Counted from the first letter of the stretch, positions 50,010 to 57,719 are shown. The stretch is 64,000 bases of DNA from Acidithiobacillus ferrooxidans ATCC 23270 (GCF_000021485.1 NC_011761.1:1704001-1768000); one strand, 5' to 3'. Program-made: numbers and translations. Notes: generated from the letters alone by a model not told the origin.

Positions 50010-50561
50010 ATGCAGGTTATAACCGGGCCAGCTGAAGTTTTACCGAATAATCTGTATGCGAAGGTGGCCGGCTACCGACATCAAGTCTTTGTCGAGCAGC
50101 TTGGGTGGGCATTGCACACGGAGAACGGGATGGAGTCGGACCAGTTCGATCGGGCGGACACCGTGTACGTGGTAGCGCAAGATGACAACGGCCATATATC
50201 CGGTTGCGCTCGCCTCCTCCCCACCTCGCGCCCCTATCTGTTGGGCGAGATCTTTCCCCAGTTACTCAACGGACTGGCACCACCATGTTCTCCCGAAGTT
50301 TGGGAACTGTCGCGCTTTGCGGCCGTGGATCTGAATGGCCAAGCCAAGATGCCAGGGCAGTTTTCATCCTCGGGTGCGCGAAAACTGCTGGAGGAATCCG
50401 TCGCCTGCGCCGTTTCGCACGGGGCAAAACGGCTGATCACGGTGTCGCCGATCGGCGTGGAGCGGCTATTGTCTCGATCTGAATATCACGCACATCGAGC
50501 GGGCCCGCCGATGATCATCGGCGGGCACCCGATATTTGCATGCTGGATAGATCTGGACTAA
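50010..50561 (+). CDS. afeI: LuxI-family acyl-homoserine lactone synthase AfeI
   Basis: A 183-residue autoinducer synthase. Family-invariant residues are visible: R23 and F27 in YRHQVFVEQLGW, W33, D44 and D47 in ESDQFDRAD, the GCARLLPT block and ELSRFAAVD. It joins S-adenosylmethionine and an acyl-ACP; A. ferrooxidans AfeI makes mainly long-chain signals. GAGGA precedes the ATG. The palindromic box upstream predicts autoinduction by AfeR. Confidence 0.94.
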   Translation: MQVITGPAEVLPNNLYAKVAGYRHQVFVEQLGWALHTENGMESDQFDRADTVYVVAQDDNGHISGCARLLPTSRPYLLGEIFPQLLNGLAPPCSPEVWELSRFAAVDLNGQAKMPGQFSSSGARKLLEESVACAVSHGAKRLITVSPIGVERLLSRSEYHAHRAGPPMIIGGHPIFACWIDLD

Positions 50562-50673
50562 CCGAAATTTCCGAATTCTGAAAGGACCATTTTAGATCTG
50601 GGTAACCTGCCCAGTGATGCTGTTTGAGTCAGGACGGCGAAGACCATTTGAAGGGCTGCTCGCAGTAAATCAT

Positions 50674-50692
50674 GTTATGAATTTATCATAAC
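50674..50692. promoter_or_regulatory. Perfect dyad upstream of a small gene
   Basis: GTTATGAatttaTCATAAC is a 7-5-7 inverted repeat in an AT-rich stretch, 60 bases before the ATG at 50753. Its half site resembles the dyad before the Irr-type gene (GTTATA/TATAAC). Confidence 0.4.
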
Positions 50693-50752
50693 GATAGGTT
50701 TATAATATTTATATATGTTAGTTATAGATTATCTACTTATGGAGAAAACGCC

Positions 50753-50911
50753 ATGGATACGGATATGGATCTTGAGATTGAGATGATTGCATTGGTACAT
50801 AAACTGGAAGAAGCCGGATATTGCTTTGCTGAAGTTACGGATGAAGACATCCGTAACGCCTTTCTAAAAAATCAGGACCTGAGGGATCTGGCGGTTATCC
50901 GTCTTTCCTGA
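50753..50911 (+). CDS. Small acidic protein, unknown function
   Basis: A 52-residue open frame preceded by GGAG at a good distance. The product is acidic and probably helical (LEIEMIALVHKLEEAGY, then DEDIRNAFLKNQDLRDLAV). There is no family I recognise. It follows afeI after 190 AT-rich bases and just precedes the gene remnants. Good codon-like composition and the ribosome site favour a real gene. Confidence 0.5.
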   Translation: MDTDMDLEIEMIALVHKLEEAGYCFAEVTDEDIRNAFLKNQDLRDLAVIRLS

Positions 50912-51030
50912 ACAATTGCTAATCGACAATCATCTTGTCCAGCGCATTACCTCACCGTTTTTGTTACCCAAAGGAGGGTCGTTGCCTCAAGAAAAATATT
51001 ACCCAGAATATCGGTGGATACTTGCCAGGG

Positions 51031-51165
51031 CAATTGCACGGGCTACAGGCCGACATTTGCCGAGCGATTGCGCTGGCAAAGTTTTTAGAGGATTGATCAT
51101 GACCAAGAGGATCAAGGTTTCTGAATTTCCCGAGTTTGATCTGTCACTCCGGTATCTATCGGGCG
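51031..51165 (+). pseudogene. Remnant of a HigBA-like toxin-antitoxin pair
   Basis: Codons up to a TGA at 51094-51096 read LQADICRAIALAKFLED, resembling the end of addiction-module killer (HigB/RelE-like) proteins. Two bases later an ATG at 51099, with GAGGA upstream, starts MTKRIKVSEFPEFDLSLRYL. This resembles the start of the paired antidote. After about 20 residues the likeness ends where the EVE remnant begins. Toxin front and antitoxin body are gone. The short matches make this tentative. Confidence 0.42.
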
Positions 51166-51453
51166 AAAGACGAAAATCCCAAAGCGGAATTGGTAGCCCC
51201 AGTTTTGTTTTCCGGCTGAGAACTCCAGCATCCCAAGAATGGGCCGAATAGAGGCTGCTTCGGCCGGGAGCCAGCACACGTCCCGTCGATAGGGTTGGAA
51301 TCCCCCGCCCAGTGTCACCTGGTAGGGCTCACCCTGCTCTACAATGCCAATTGCCGTGAAGGCCTGGAATTTATTCTTACCACCGAATTCAACGGTTGGC
51401 GAATAGTAGGCAACACGATCTGCGGATGCCACGGCAACCCAATTGCGACTCAT
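51112..51453 (-). pseudogene. EVE-domain protein with internal deletion and altered end
   Basis: A 113-residue frame matching the EVE (UPF0310/PUA-like) family: SRNWVAVASADRV, YYSPTVEFGGKNKFQAFTAI, GGGFQPYRRDVCWLPAEA and FSAGKQNWGYQFRFGIF. Normal proteins have about 28 residues between the first two blocks, including GGFMQVCHGK; here they are joined directly. The last 15 residues run antisense through the antitoxin scrap and are not family-like. EVE domains bind modified bases in RNA or DNA; this copy is probably dead. Its ATG overlaps the VOC gene stop. Confidence 0.72.
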
Positions 51454-51833
51454 GGCGCCGTGAGCGCGAACACGCGAAACCGACGTCCATCAGGGTCAAG
51501 TGCCACGAAAGTATGACCAAAATCCATATCCGTCGGTTATTGTTCAATGACCAGTCCACGCCGTGTCCAATCAGTGAACAGATTACCAACAACATCGCGA
51601 CTCGATACCGAAAACGCGATTTCCCCGCCACCGCCTGCTGCGGTTGCGGCAGGCTCCACGACATGTTTCGACCACAAGCCCAGCATCACTCCAGAATCCA
51701 GTGCGAACATGGCAAAATTCTGCGATGACTGAACAGGAGATTTTGTCAGTAGGCGGGTATAGAAATCGGCGCTGCGCAAAGGATTGTCCACATACAAAAT
51801 GATAAAATTCGGATCTGGCATGGTCTTCTCCAT
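51450..51833 (-). pseudogene. VOC/glyoxalase-fold gene broken by an in-frame stop
   Basis: The first 98 residues (DPNFIILYVDNPLRSADFYTRLL to RRGLVIEQ) are a VOC-family protein like phenazine or bleomycin-type resistance proteins. A TAA at 51537-51539 interrupts it. In the same frame the sequence continues PTDMDFGHTFVALDPDGRRF and RVFALTAP to a TGA at 51450-51452, exactly the missing conserved C-terminus. That final stop overlaps the EVE ATG (ATGA), so the two were once coupled. The shortened protein lacks a metal ligand region. Confidence 0.8.
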
Positions 51834-51947
51834 AATGTTGGTAGATATCCGAGAAATTTCCTTTCTGCGGGAGTCCAGAGAATACCCACCACAGCTGTCA
51901 GATTCTGTCAGTAGTATTTACTTACTGATGTCGGCGCAAAATTTGGA

Positions 51948-52290
51948 TCAGGGCAAGGAGACGTTGTGCGCGTGACACGAGGGAGTTTCCTGTAATTGCG
52001 CACTGATAAGACGCATTATGCCCGGTGATCCTCTCGAATCCACCTCTAACACGGGACAATGCAGAGAAGATTCCAGGTGGTCCATCCGCAAGATATTGGC
52101 CCCGCAAGCCTCCACGAACGCAGCGTCATGGCTCGCAAACAGCGCCAAACCCTCCAGACCACGTAACCTGATGCGCTGGGCTAGGATTTCTCGGGCATGG
52201 TTGTCCAGCCCATTGCTCGGCTCATCCAGCAGCATCACCTGCGGGTCGCCGATCCAGGCCGTGTTCAAGCGCTGTCTCGCTGATGCCATG
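51948..52290 (-). pseudogene. C-terminal remnant of an ABC transporter ATPase
   Basis: The minus strand encodes a degenerate signature region (ARQRLNTAWIGD), then Walker B PQVMLLDEPSNGLD and the switch FASHDAAFVEA. There is no Walker A: the sequence upstream of about 52290 is unrelated and soon meets the GNAT gene's downstream region. The frame is open to 52481, but that part is not family-like. Confidence 0.7.
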
Positions 52291-52380
52291 GCCATGCCCC
52301 TGTTGGCATGCGATGGCCGGAAAATCATAGTGCAACTCAAGCGGCCAAACCACCCCCTACGTGACCGTTGGCTTCGTGGG

Positions 52381-52842
52381 TCATCCGGTGGACCGCAACG
52401 ATTTGACGAAGTGATGGCCGACGATCTGATAACCGTTGCGCTGATAGAACTTGTGCGCCGGATGGTTGGTGACGTAGGCATCCAGCACCATGACTTCGCA
52501 GCCCTCCCGGTGCGCGTAGCTCTCTACCCAGTCCATAAGCTGTTGACCGATACCGGCACCGCGATACGTCGGGCCGACGATCACGTTGTCGACGTCCAGA
52601 TAGCGCCCACACCAGAAACGCGTTCCCAGCCAGATCCCCGCCACACCGATACAGCAATCATCCGAAAAAGCGGCAGCACATTGATATCCTTGTGCGGTCA
52701 TATCCTGAAGTCTTTGCGCGAGCACATCCGGCGGCACGCCAGGATTGAGCTCCTGTACCAGCGGTAAGATCATTGCCAGTTCATTTTTCTCCAACAGTCG
52801 AATCACCATCTCGGGTAGCAACTGTCCACGCTCCACAATCAT
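52381..52842 (-). CDS. GNAT-family N-acetyltransferase
   Basis: A 153-residue acetyltransferase. The acetyl-CoA site is VGPTYRGAGIGQQLMDWV; the C-terminal motif is LDAYVTNHPAHKFYQRNGYQ. It is a distant paralogue of the GNAT at 58196-58681 (shared QGY, VDD/VDN-VI and LDA-N-H-FY pattern). It is the last gene of the operon starting at 55372, 21 bases after the PfpI gene. Substrate unknown; a PaiA-like polyamine role is possible because of the paiB neighbour. Confidence 0.85.
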   Translation of the reverse strand: MIVERGQLLPEMVIRLLEKNELAMILPLVQELNPGVPPDVLAQRLQDMTAQGYQCAAAFSDDCCIGVAGIWLGTRFWCGRYLDVDNVIVGPTYRGAGIGQQLMDWVESYAHREGCEVMVLDAYVTNHPAHKFYQRNGYQIVGHHFVKSLRSTG

Positions 52843-52863
52843 CCCCCTCGTCTTGCCCTTGAT

Positions 52864-53550
52864 TCATTCTGCTGGAGAACGTGTTGTCCATTGCCCAGTA
52901 ACCCGCTCGCGTTCGGCGTGCAATGTTTCGGTACGACGCAGGACGACCTCCACGATATCCTTGGGGGCATCCTCCGGCCTGCCGGCCTGGAAAGGCGGCT
53001 CCGGCGCATATTCCAGGGCAAGCTGAATTTCTTCCGCTGCGGCTTGGCCGCGCAGCGCTGCTACCAGCACGAGACCAAAGTCTATCCCGGCAGTAACACC
53101 GCCACCGGTGATCAGATTGCCGTCCCGAACCACACGCTCCCTGACGGGTATGGCGCCGAATTCGGCGAGGAGATCATGATAACGCCAATGTGTCGTCGCG
53201 TGCCGCGCTTTGAGCAATCCTGCGGCTCCGAGAAGCAATGCGCCGGTGCAGACAGAGGTGACAAACTGCGCTGTCGACGCCTGGCGCTGCACCCATGCCT
53301 GTACTTCTTCATCGCATAGCAAGGGGTTGATGCCGACGCCACCGGGAATGCAAAGCACATCCACCAGCGGCCCATCGCCCAGTGTCGTCGTCGGATAAAA
53401 GCGCATCCCCGCCGAACAGGCCACCGGTTCCCGGGTTTTCCAGAAAAGATGTATCTCGCCATCCGGCAAGGCCGAAAAAATCTCATAGGGACCCGCCAGA
53501 TCCAGCAGTTGAAGACCCGGGAACACCAGAAAACCCACGGTAATCGTCAT
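52864..53550 (-). CDS. DJ-1/PfpI-family protein (isonitrile hydratase-like)
   Basis: A 228-residue glutamine amidotransferase-like protein. The nucleophile elbow is SVCTGALLLGAAGLL, and other conserved blocks are GFLVFPGLQLLDLAGPYE and LCIPGGVGINPLL. This subgroup includes isonitrile hydratase InhA and many stress proteins of unknown activity. Its ATG overlaps the paiB stop by four bases. A decayed copy of its start is found at 48355-48417. Confidence 0.87.
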   Translation of the reverse strand: MTITVGFLVFPGLQLLDLAGPYEIFSALPDGEIHLFWKTREPVACSAGMRFYPTTTLGDGPLVDVLCIPGGVGINPLLCDEEVQAWVQRQASTAQFVTSVCTGALLLGAAGLLKARHATTHWRYHDLLAEFGAIPVRERVVRDGNLITGGGVTAGIDFGLVLVAALRGQAAAEEIQLALEYAPEPPFQAGRPEDAPKDIVEVVLRRTETLHAERERVTGQWTTRSPAE

Positions 53551-54206
53551 CCGGGATGGTCCTTCTTGCCGCCTTTCAGGCTGGCCAGAATATATTCAGC
53601 CATGGCCTCAGAGCCAGCTTGGTTTTGCTGCTCCAGGTGCGCGACGACACTGTCACGGTTGCCAACCGGCTGGTTCTGGCTGACCTTCCACTTGCCCACC
53701 CAGCGGGAGATGGGGATTTCTATGCCCACTACCTGCTGGATGAGACGATCCGTAAAATCCCGAGGCGCATCACCCACCTCCCAGGGCGGGGTGAAACTGT
53801 TCTCCTGCTGCGCGGTCAGGGCGACCATCTGTTGCCGTACCCAATAGGGATCGTCCCTGACCTGCAGCGGCCCGTGGGCATGGACGACGGCATAGTTCCA
53901 AGTAGGCACCACCTCGCCGGTTTCCGCCTTGGTCGCATACCAGGAAGGGCTGATGTAGTGTTGCGGCCCCTGAAAGATGACCAGCACCTCATCGTCCGGG
54001 GGCGCCTCTCGCCACAGGGGATTGGCGCGTGCCACATGGCCTTGCAGCACCGGTTGCGGTCCTTCACCAGGTACGAGGTACAAGGGAATATGATTCGCCT
54101 CCAGACCATTACCGCCCATGCTGACCAATGTTGCGAGGGGATAACACTGAATCAGTGCCCGCAGGATTTCCGGGCGGTTTTCTGCAAATGACTTAGGACA
54201 ATACAA
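53547..54206 (-). CDS. paiB: PaiB-type FMN-binding regulator
   Basis: A 219-residue split-barrel protein. LYCPKSFAENRPEILRALI starts the family fold; YISPSWYATKAETGEVVPTWNY is its hallmark. Bacillus PaiB represses sporulation and degradative enzymes, but many members are annotated as FMN-binding repressors without proof. I start at TTG at 54206: AGGAGG lies six bases before, and homology begins there. The frame is open to 54248, overlapping the transglutaminase gene. Confidence 0.85.
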   Translation of the reverse strand: MYCPKSFAENRPEILRALIQCYPLATLVSMGGNGLEANHIPLYLVPGEGPQPVLQGHVARANPLWREAPPDDEVLVIFQGPQHYISPSWYATKAETGEVVPTWNYAVVHAHGPLQVRDDPYWVRQQMVALTAQQENSFTPPWEVGDAPRDFTDRLIQQVVGIEIPISRWVGKWKVSQNQPVGNRDSVVAHLEQQNQAGSEAMAEYILASLKGGKKDHPG

Positions 54207-54219
54207 GTTCGGCCTCCTG

Positions 54220-54867
54220 TCATTCCATGTTCGGCGCTGCAGACTCACTTACGCACAAATCTGCGGCGGGTGGGCGGGCATCAATGGGATGGCTCCGATA
54301 CTGCGATATGTTTTGCAGTTTTTCCATGGCGGTGAGCAAATCTGGCCAGGGCTCTGCCCAAACCTCCGGATAGGTCCGCTCGCCGTCATACCTCGACGAG
54401 AAAGCAAGATTTTCTTGGCCGGGCGTGAATTCGCAGTGGATCCCGGGTTTGCTGTTGCCGCGCGCATCACAGCGATACCAGCCCCGGTCATCCAGCCAGA
54501 CCGCGGTGAAGCCGTGTGTACAGTAGGGCGGATTGGGGCCATCCAGCGTCAGCCGTTGATAACAGAATCCCGCAGGGATTTGGTTGGCGCGCCATAAGGC
54601 CACGAGCAGATGACTTTTCGCGGTGCATAGGCCAGTGCCTTGCTGCAACACATCCGAGGCTACGCAGGTCACTTCTTCTCGGTGAAAATCCATGCTGTGC
54701 TCGATGTGATCGCGTACCCATTCGAAGCAATGCCTGGCGGTTGCCGTTGGATCGTCAGAGGATAAGGCGGCCGCCAACTTGCGGATATCGGCATGCGCAT
54801 AATCTACGGTGGCGCTTTCCATCAGGAAGTGCGGCGACGGCGGGGTATCGAATTTTGCGAGCTTCAT
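54220..54867 (-). CDS. Transglutaminase-like cysteine protease-fold protein
   Basis: A 215-residue protein with the catalytic triad of the transglutaminase-like superfamily: Cys in GTGLCTAKSHLL, His in CTHGFTAVW and Asp in RCDARGN. No signal peptide, so it is cytoplasmic. Most bacterial members are hydrolases of unknown substrate. I start at the ATG at 54867 (CAGGAAA upstream). The gene ends inside the ribosome-site region of paiB. Confidence 0.82.
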   Translation of the reverse strand: MKLAKFDTPPSPHFLMESATVDYAHADIRKLAAALSSDDPTATARHCFEWVRDHIEHSMDFHREEVTCVASDVLQQGTGLCTAKSHLLVALWRANQIPAGFCYQRLTLDGPNPPYCTHGFTAVWLDDRGWYRCDARGNSKPGIHCEFTPGQENLAFSSRYDGERTYPEVWAEPWPDLLTAMEKLQNISQYRSHPIDARPPAADLCVSESAAPNME

Positions 54868-54877
54868 AAATTTCCTG

Positions 54878-55372
54878 TTATTTCTGCGTGGGTTCGCGCA
54901 ACACACGGATATCCGCCATATCCACCAGATTCCATTCTCCATTCGCCTCCGCGCGATTCTTCAATGCCTGATTCATTGCATGAAAACCCGCTTTTGTCGC
55001 CGCTGCCATGCTGGATATGAAGATGCCTACCAAAATGCCTGAAAATTGCTCTCCCTGGGTGAACCGCGTGTACCCATTGCTGAGCGCGGCGAGCTGAAAG
55101 TAGTGCTGTCCATCGAATAAGCCCGGAAATCCCAAGCGGCCCAGCCAGCGTAATTCTTGTTGATCTGTTGCCGTCAGCACCCTCGGGCGGAAGGTCATGG
55201 CCCGGCGTTCCTCGGGTTGAATGGTCGCACGCAGCTTCTCTCCCGGCTTCGCCACTCCCGAAAGCGAGCGAATGAAGGGATTCCATTGCGGATAGGCGGG
55301 GAAATCCATAAGGATGGACCACACGTGCTCCGGTGATGCCGCAATATCAATCTGTGTCACGATCTGATGCAT
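54878..55372 (-). CDS. SRPBCC-domain protein
   Basis: A 164-residue START-like fold. IVTQIDIAASPEHVWSILMDFPAYPQWNPFI is the typical start of the SRPBCC/polyketide cyclase group, and GYTRFTQGEQFSGIL lines the cavity strand. It probably binds a small hydrophobic molecule. Of two nearby ATGs I prefer that at 55372, six bases after AAGGA; the other is at 55378. It is the first gene of the operon, 10 bases before the transglutaminase gene. Confidence 0.82.
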   Translation of the reverse strand: MHQIVTQIDIAASPEHVWSILMDFPAYPQWNPFIRSLSGVAKPGEKLRATIQPEERRAMTFRPRVLTATDQQELRWLGRLGFPGLFDGQHYFQLAALSNGYTRFTQGEQFSGILVGIFISSMAAATKAGFHAMNQALKNRAEANGEWNLVDMADIRVLREPTQK

Positions 55373-55465
55373 GGTCATCCTTCGTCGTTGTGAAATAATC
55401 CTTTACGTTCATCGCGATGCGCCATAAAGTGCGAAATCACAATTCATTTGTTCTGCGTATGACAA

Positions 55466-55996
55466 TTATGTGGAATCACTCTGTAATTGACTTCCCATAG
55501 GGACGTATACACATACTCCATCTGCTTTCAGATGATGGGCAGGATCTGGTAGATTGCCGGAAATCGCCACCCAACGTTCCATCGGCGTACGATCAAGTCC
55601 TGTTGCCCATAAATGCAGCACCTGAAAACCGAGCGCTTTTAATGCGTCACCACTTTCATTGCTAATTAACACTCGCTGATCATTTGTGACATTTGCGAAC
55701 AGATCGACTCCTCCATAAATATTCCTATGCCAAGCTGTGATCATGGGTTGCCATTTTGCAAAATTGCCGCCACCATTTTGATGATAATCAGCGCTTTCAA
55801 GAATCCCCTCATTGGAAATAGTGTGAATAGCGAGATAAGTTGGCGCAGAAGGTATTCCACCGGACAACCTAAATCTTTGGGATGTGAGAAACCCCCTAAC
55901 GGAAATTAACGCGGGCAACTTTTCATTGCTGTAAAAAGCATTCCATTCATTCTCTGCGGCCGGGTCGGTAAAGCTGCATTCAACTGTGTAAATCAT
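55466..55996 (-). CDS. Conserved hypothetical, possible dimeric alpha/beta-barrel
   Basis: A 176-residue protein. The first half (IYTVECSFTDPAAENEWNAF, then KLPALISVRGFLTSQRF) has the look of EthD-like dimeric alpha/beta-barrels. The second half contains HLWATGLDRTPMERWVAI. I know no assigned function. I start at the ATG at 55996 (AGGTG upstream); the frame is open to 56044. It lies downstream of the TetR gene on the same strand, so the regulator may control it. Confidence 0.65.
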   Translation of the reverse strand: MIYTVECSFTDPAAENEWNAFYSNEKLPALISVRGFLTSQRFRLSGGIPSAPTYLAIHTISNEGILESADYHQNGGGNFAKWQPMITAWHRNIYGGVDLFANVTNDQRVLISNESGDALKALGFQVLHLWATGLDRTPMERWVAISGNLPDPAHHLKADGVCVYVPMGSQLQSDST

Positions 55997-56131
55997 ACGC
56001 ACCTCGTTTAGCCGCGTTTTCATCGATTGGGGTAAATTAACCAAAATTCTTCACTTATTCTACCACAAATCCATTTCCCGTCAGAAAAACCGATTCCTTC
56101 AGCGTGGGGACTCCCGGCGACACCGCTATTT

Positions 56132-56743
56132 TCAAGCGATTCCGTGCCTAATGGCCACTGGATATTCCAGATATCCCAGTGCTGCACGGCATACCCGATC
56201 AACGAGTACGCGCTGGTCTGATTCGCCAGCAATACCTGCGGCGTCAATCATGCCCTTTGCAAGAGCGACCAGATCATGTGCCGCCTCCATAACCTTTGAA
56301 ACACCATGTCGTTCCAGTAACGTCGCCATATACCGCACAAGCTCATTCGTCAGTTTGCCTGTTTCAGGTCCCAGGGGCAGTGTGGCTTCCCCATACTCCA
56401 GCGCCCGAGCCAACGCTGGCCGGAGCAACTGGTGGGCCACCGCGATCCGGATGAGTGAACATACGTCGTCTTTTAGCGAGTCGCCGGGGGCATGCGCTAT
56501 GCGGTCAATACCTGCCAGCAATATAAGGCGTTCCCGCCGAATCAGCCCGGCCAGAATCGCTGCCTTGCCTGGAAAGTATTGATAGAGCGATCCGATGCTG
56601 ACACCCGCGAGTTCTGCGACCGCATTGGTGGTCAGCGCATCCAGCCCCTTGCGCTCCAGAATACGAGCCGCCGCCTCCAGGATGGCATCCACCGTGGCGG
56701 CAGAACGTTGTTGATGAGGGCGCTTGCGGGGTTCGAGTAGCAT
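56132..56743 (-). CDS. TetR-family transcriptional regulator
   Basis: A 203-residue protein. The HTH is ATVDAILEAAARILERKGLD with TTNAVAELAGVSIGSLYQYFPGKAAILAGL. The C-terminal ligand domain resembles that of AcrR-like repressors. It is divergent from the darcynin gene with 74 bases between starts, so it probably represses that gene and itself. Confidence 0.9.
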   Translation of the reverse strand: MLLEPRKRPHQQRSAATVDAILEAAARILERKGLDALTTNAVAELAGVSIGSLYQYFPGKAAILAGLIRRERLILLAGIDRIAHAPGDSLKDDVCSLIRIAVAHQLLRPALARALEYGEATLPLGPETGKLTNELVRYMATLLERHGVSKVMEAAHDLVALAKGMIDAAGIAGESDQRVLVDRVCRAALGYLEYPVAIRHGIA

Positions 56744-56817
56744 AGTTCAAACACGAGTAGAAAATGTGAGTATCTGCTCGCAAAATATTTCCTGTCAATT
56801 CAACCAGGAGATTTCCC

Positions 56818-57174
56818 ATGACGACGCAAACCTACACCCTGTTTATGCTGCTCAAAACCACCCGCCAATGGTTAGACCTGGAGCCAGAAGTCCGCTTTGC
56901 ATTTATCAAAGAGAACGTTAACCCCATCCTCGAAGCCCATCCGACCGTCAGCATGCGTTTTTTCGACACGGAATCCTACACCGCGCGCATCAGCGATATC
57001 GTGGTGTGGAAAACCTCTGATCTTATTGCCTATCAGAGCGTCATAAAGGGATTGCGCGACACCATTTTCTGGGACCATTATTTTGAGGTGCTGGAGATCA
57101 TTCCCGCAGTGGAAGATGGCTACGCCGCCTATTATGCGATGACTCCGCTGACTGGCAGTGCGCAAGCGGAGTAG
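56818..57174 (+). CDS. Darcynin-family protein
   Basis: A 118-residue protein, a single domain. The start TQTYTLFMLLKTTRQWLDLEP and the middle RFFDTESYTARISDIVVWKT match the darcynin family as I remember it; its function is unknown, and a ferredoxin-like small-molecule-binding fold is likely. CAGGAGA precedes the ATG. Divergent from the TetR gene. Confidence 0.72.
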   Translation: MTTQTYTLFMLLKTTRQWLDLEPEVRFAFIKENVNPILEAHPTVSMRFFDTESYTARISDIVVWKTSDLIAYQSVIKGLRDTIFWDHYFEVLEIIPAVEDGYAAYYAMTPLTGSAQAE

Positions 57175-57178
57175 GCAA

Positions 57179-57652
57179 CTACCGTGGAGCTGACGTGGCA
57201 ACGCGAACCAGCCATTTTCGAAGTGCCGATTCCTCTTCACGGGAAAGCCCATCAGCCAGATGGCGCTCAATACCCTGCACCCGCTCACGGCAGGCCGCCA
57301 ATAACGACTTGCCTGTCTCGCTGAGATCAATCTGCTGGATACGGCCATGGTATTGATGCGGCTGGCGCACGATGGCCCCGGCGCGCTCCAGGTTGGCGAC
57401 AATGGTGCTGACCGTTTGCGGGGTGAGGAGAGCCAGCCGCGCCAGATCGGCATTGGAAATGCCGGGATAGGCGGCCAGCATGGTGAGCACGGAAAATTGT
57501 GGAGGCGTTACACGCAGGTCGGCGAGCGCCCGTTCCACTCGGTGCCGGTACGCCCCCGCAGCCTGCCGCAGCAGGTAGCCCAGATAACCATTTTCCCCGC
57601 GTTTGCCCTCTCCCACTGGAGGGATGAGGGGTCTTGGCGCTGCGTCGTCCAT
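57179..57652 (-). CDS. MarR-family transcriptional regulator
   Basis: A 157-residue winged-helix protein. YLLRQAAGAYRHRVERAL leads into RVTPPQFSVLTMLAAYPG and ISNADLARLALLTPQTVSTIVANLE. The wing has DLSETGKSLL. It is divergent from the AhpD-like gene, with an operator-like tandem repeat between them. It is convergent with the darcynin gene. Confidence 0.92.
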   Translation of the reverse strand: MDDAAPRPLIPPVGEGKRGENGYLGYLLRQAAGAYRHRVERALADLRVTPPQFSVLTMLAAYPGISNADLARLALLTPQTVSTIVANLERAGAIVRQPHQYHGRIQQIDLSETGKSLLAACRERVQGIERHLADGLSREEESALRKWLVRVATSAPR

Positions 57653-57653
57653 A

Positions 57654-57691
57654 TTGTAAGCACCCTGATATATTGTTAGAGTCCTGATACT
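57654..57691. promoter_or_regulatory. Tandem 19-bp repeats in the MarR promoter region
   Basis: TTGTAAGCACCCTGATATA (from 57654) is followed directly by TTGTTAGAGTCCTGATACT (from 57673), about 13 of 19 positions the same. They fill the gap between the MarR and AhpD-like genes and start two bases before the MarR gene. Possible MarR binding sites. Confidence 0.45.
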
Positions 57692-57719
57692 ACCCGAGTC
57701 ACCTCATGAGGAACAAGCC

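Noticed and set aside
51537-51539. Recoding (readthrough) of the TAA in the VOC gene
   Set aside because: No structural signal was seen, and neighbouring genes are also broken, so mutation is simpler.
51895-51910. CTGTCAG-att-CTGTCA near the VOC gene as a lux box
   Set aside because: The half sites are in direct, not inverted, orientation, unlike LuxR-type boxes.
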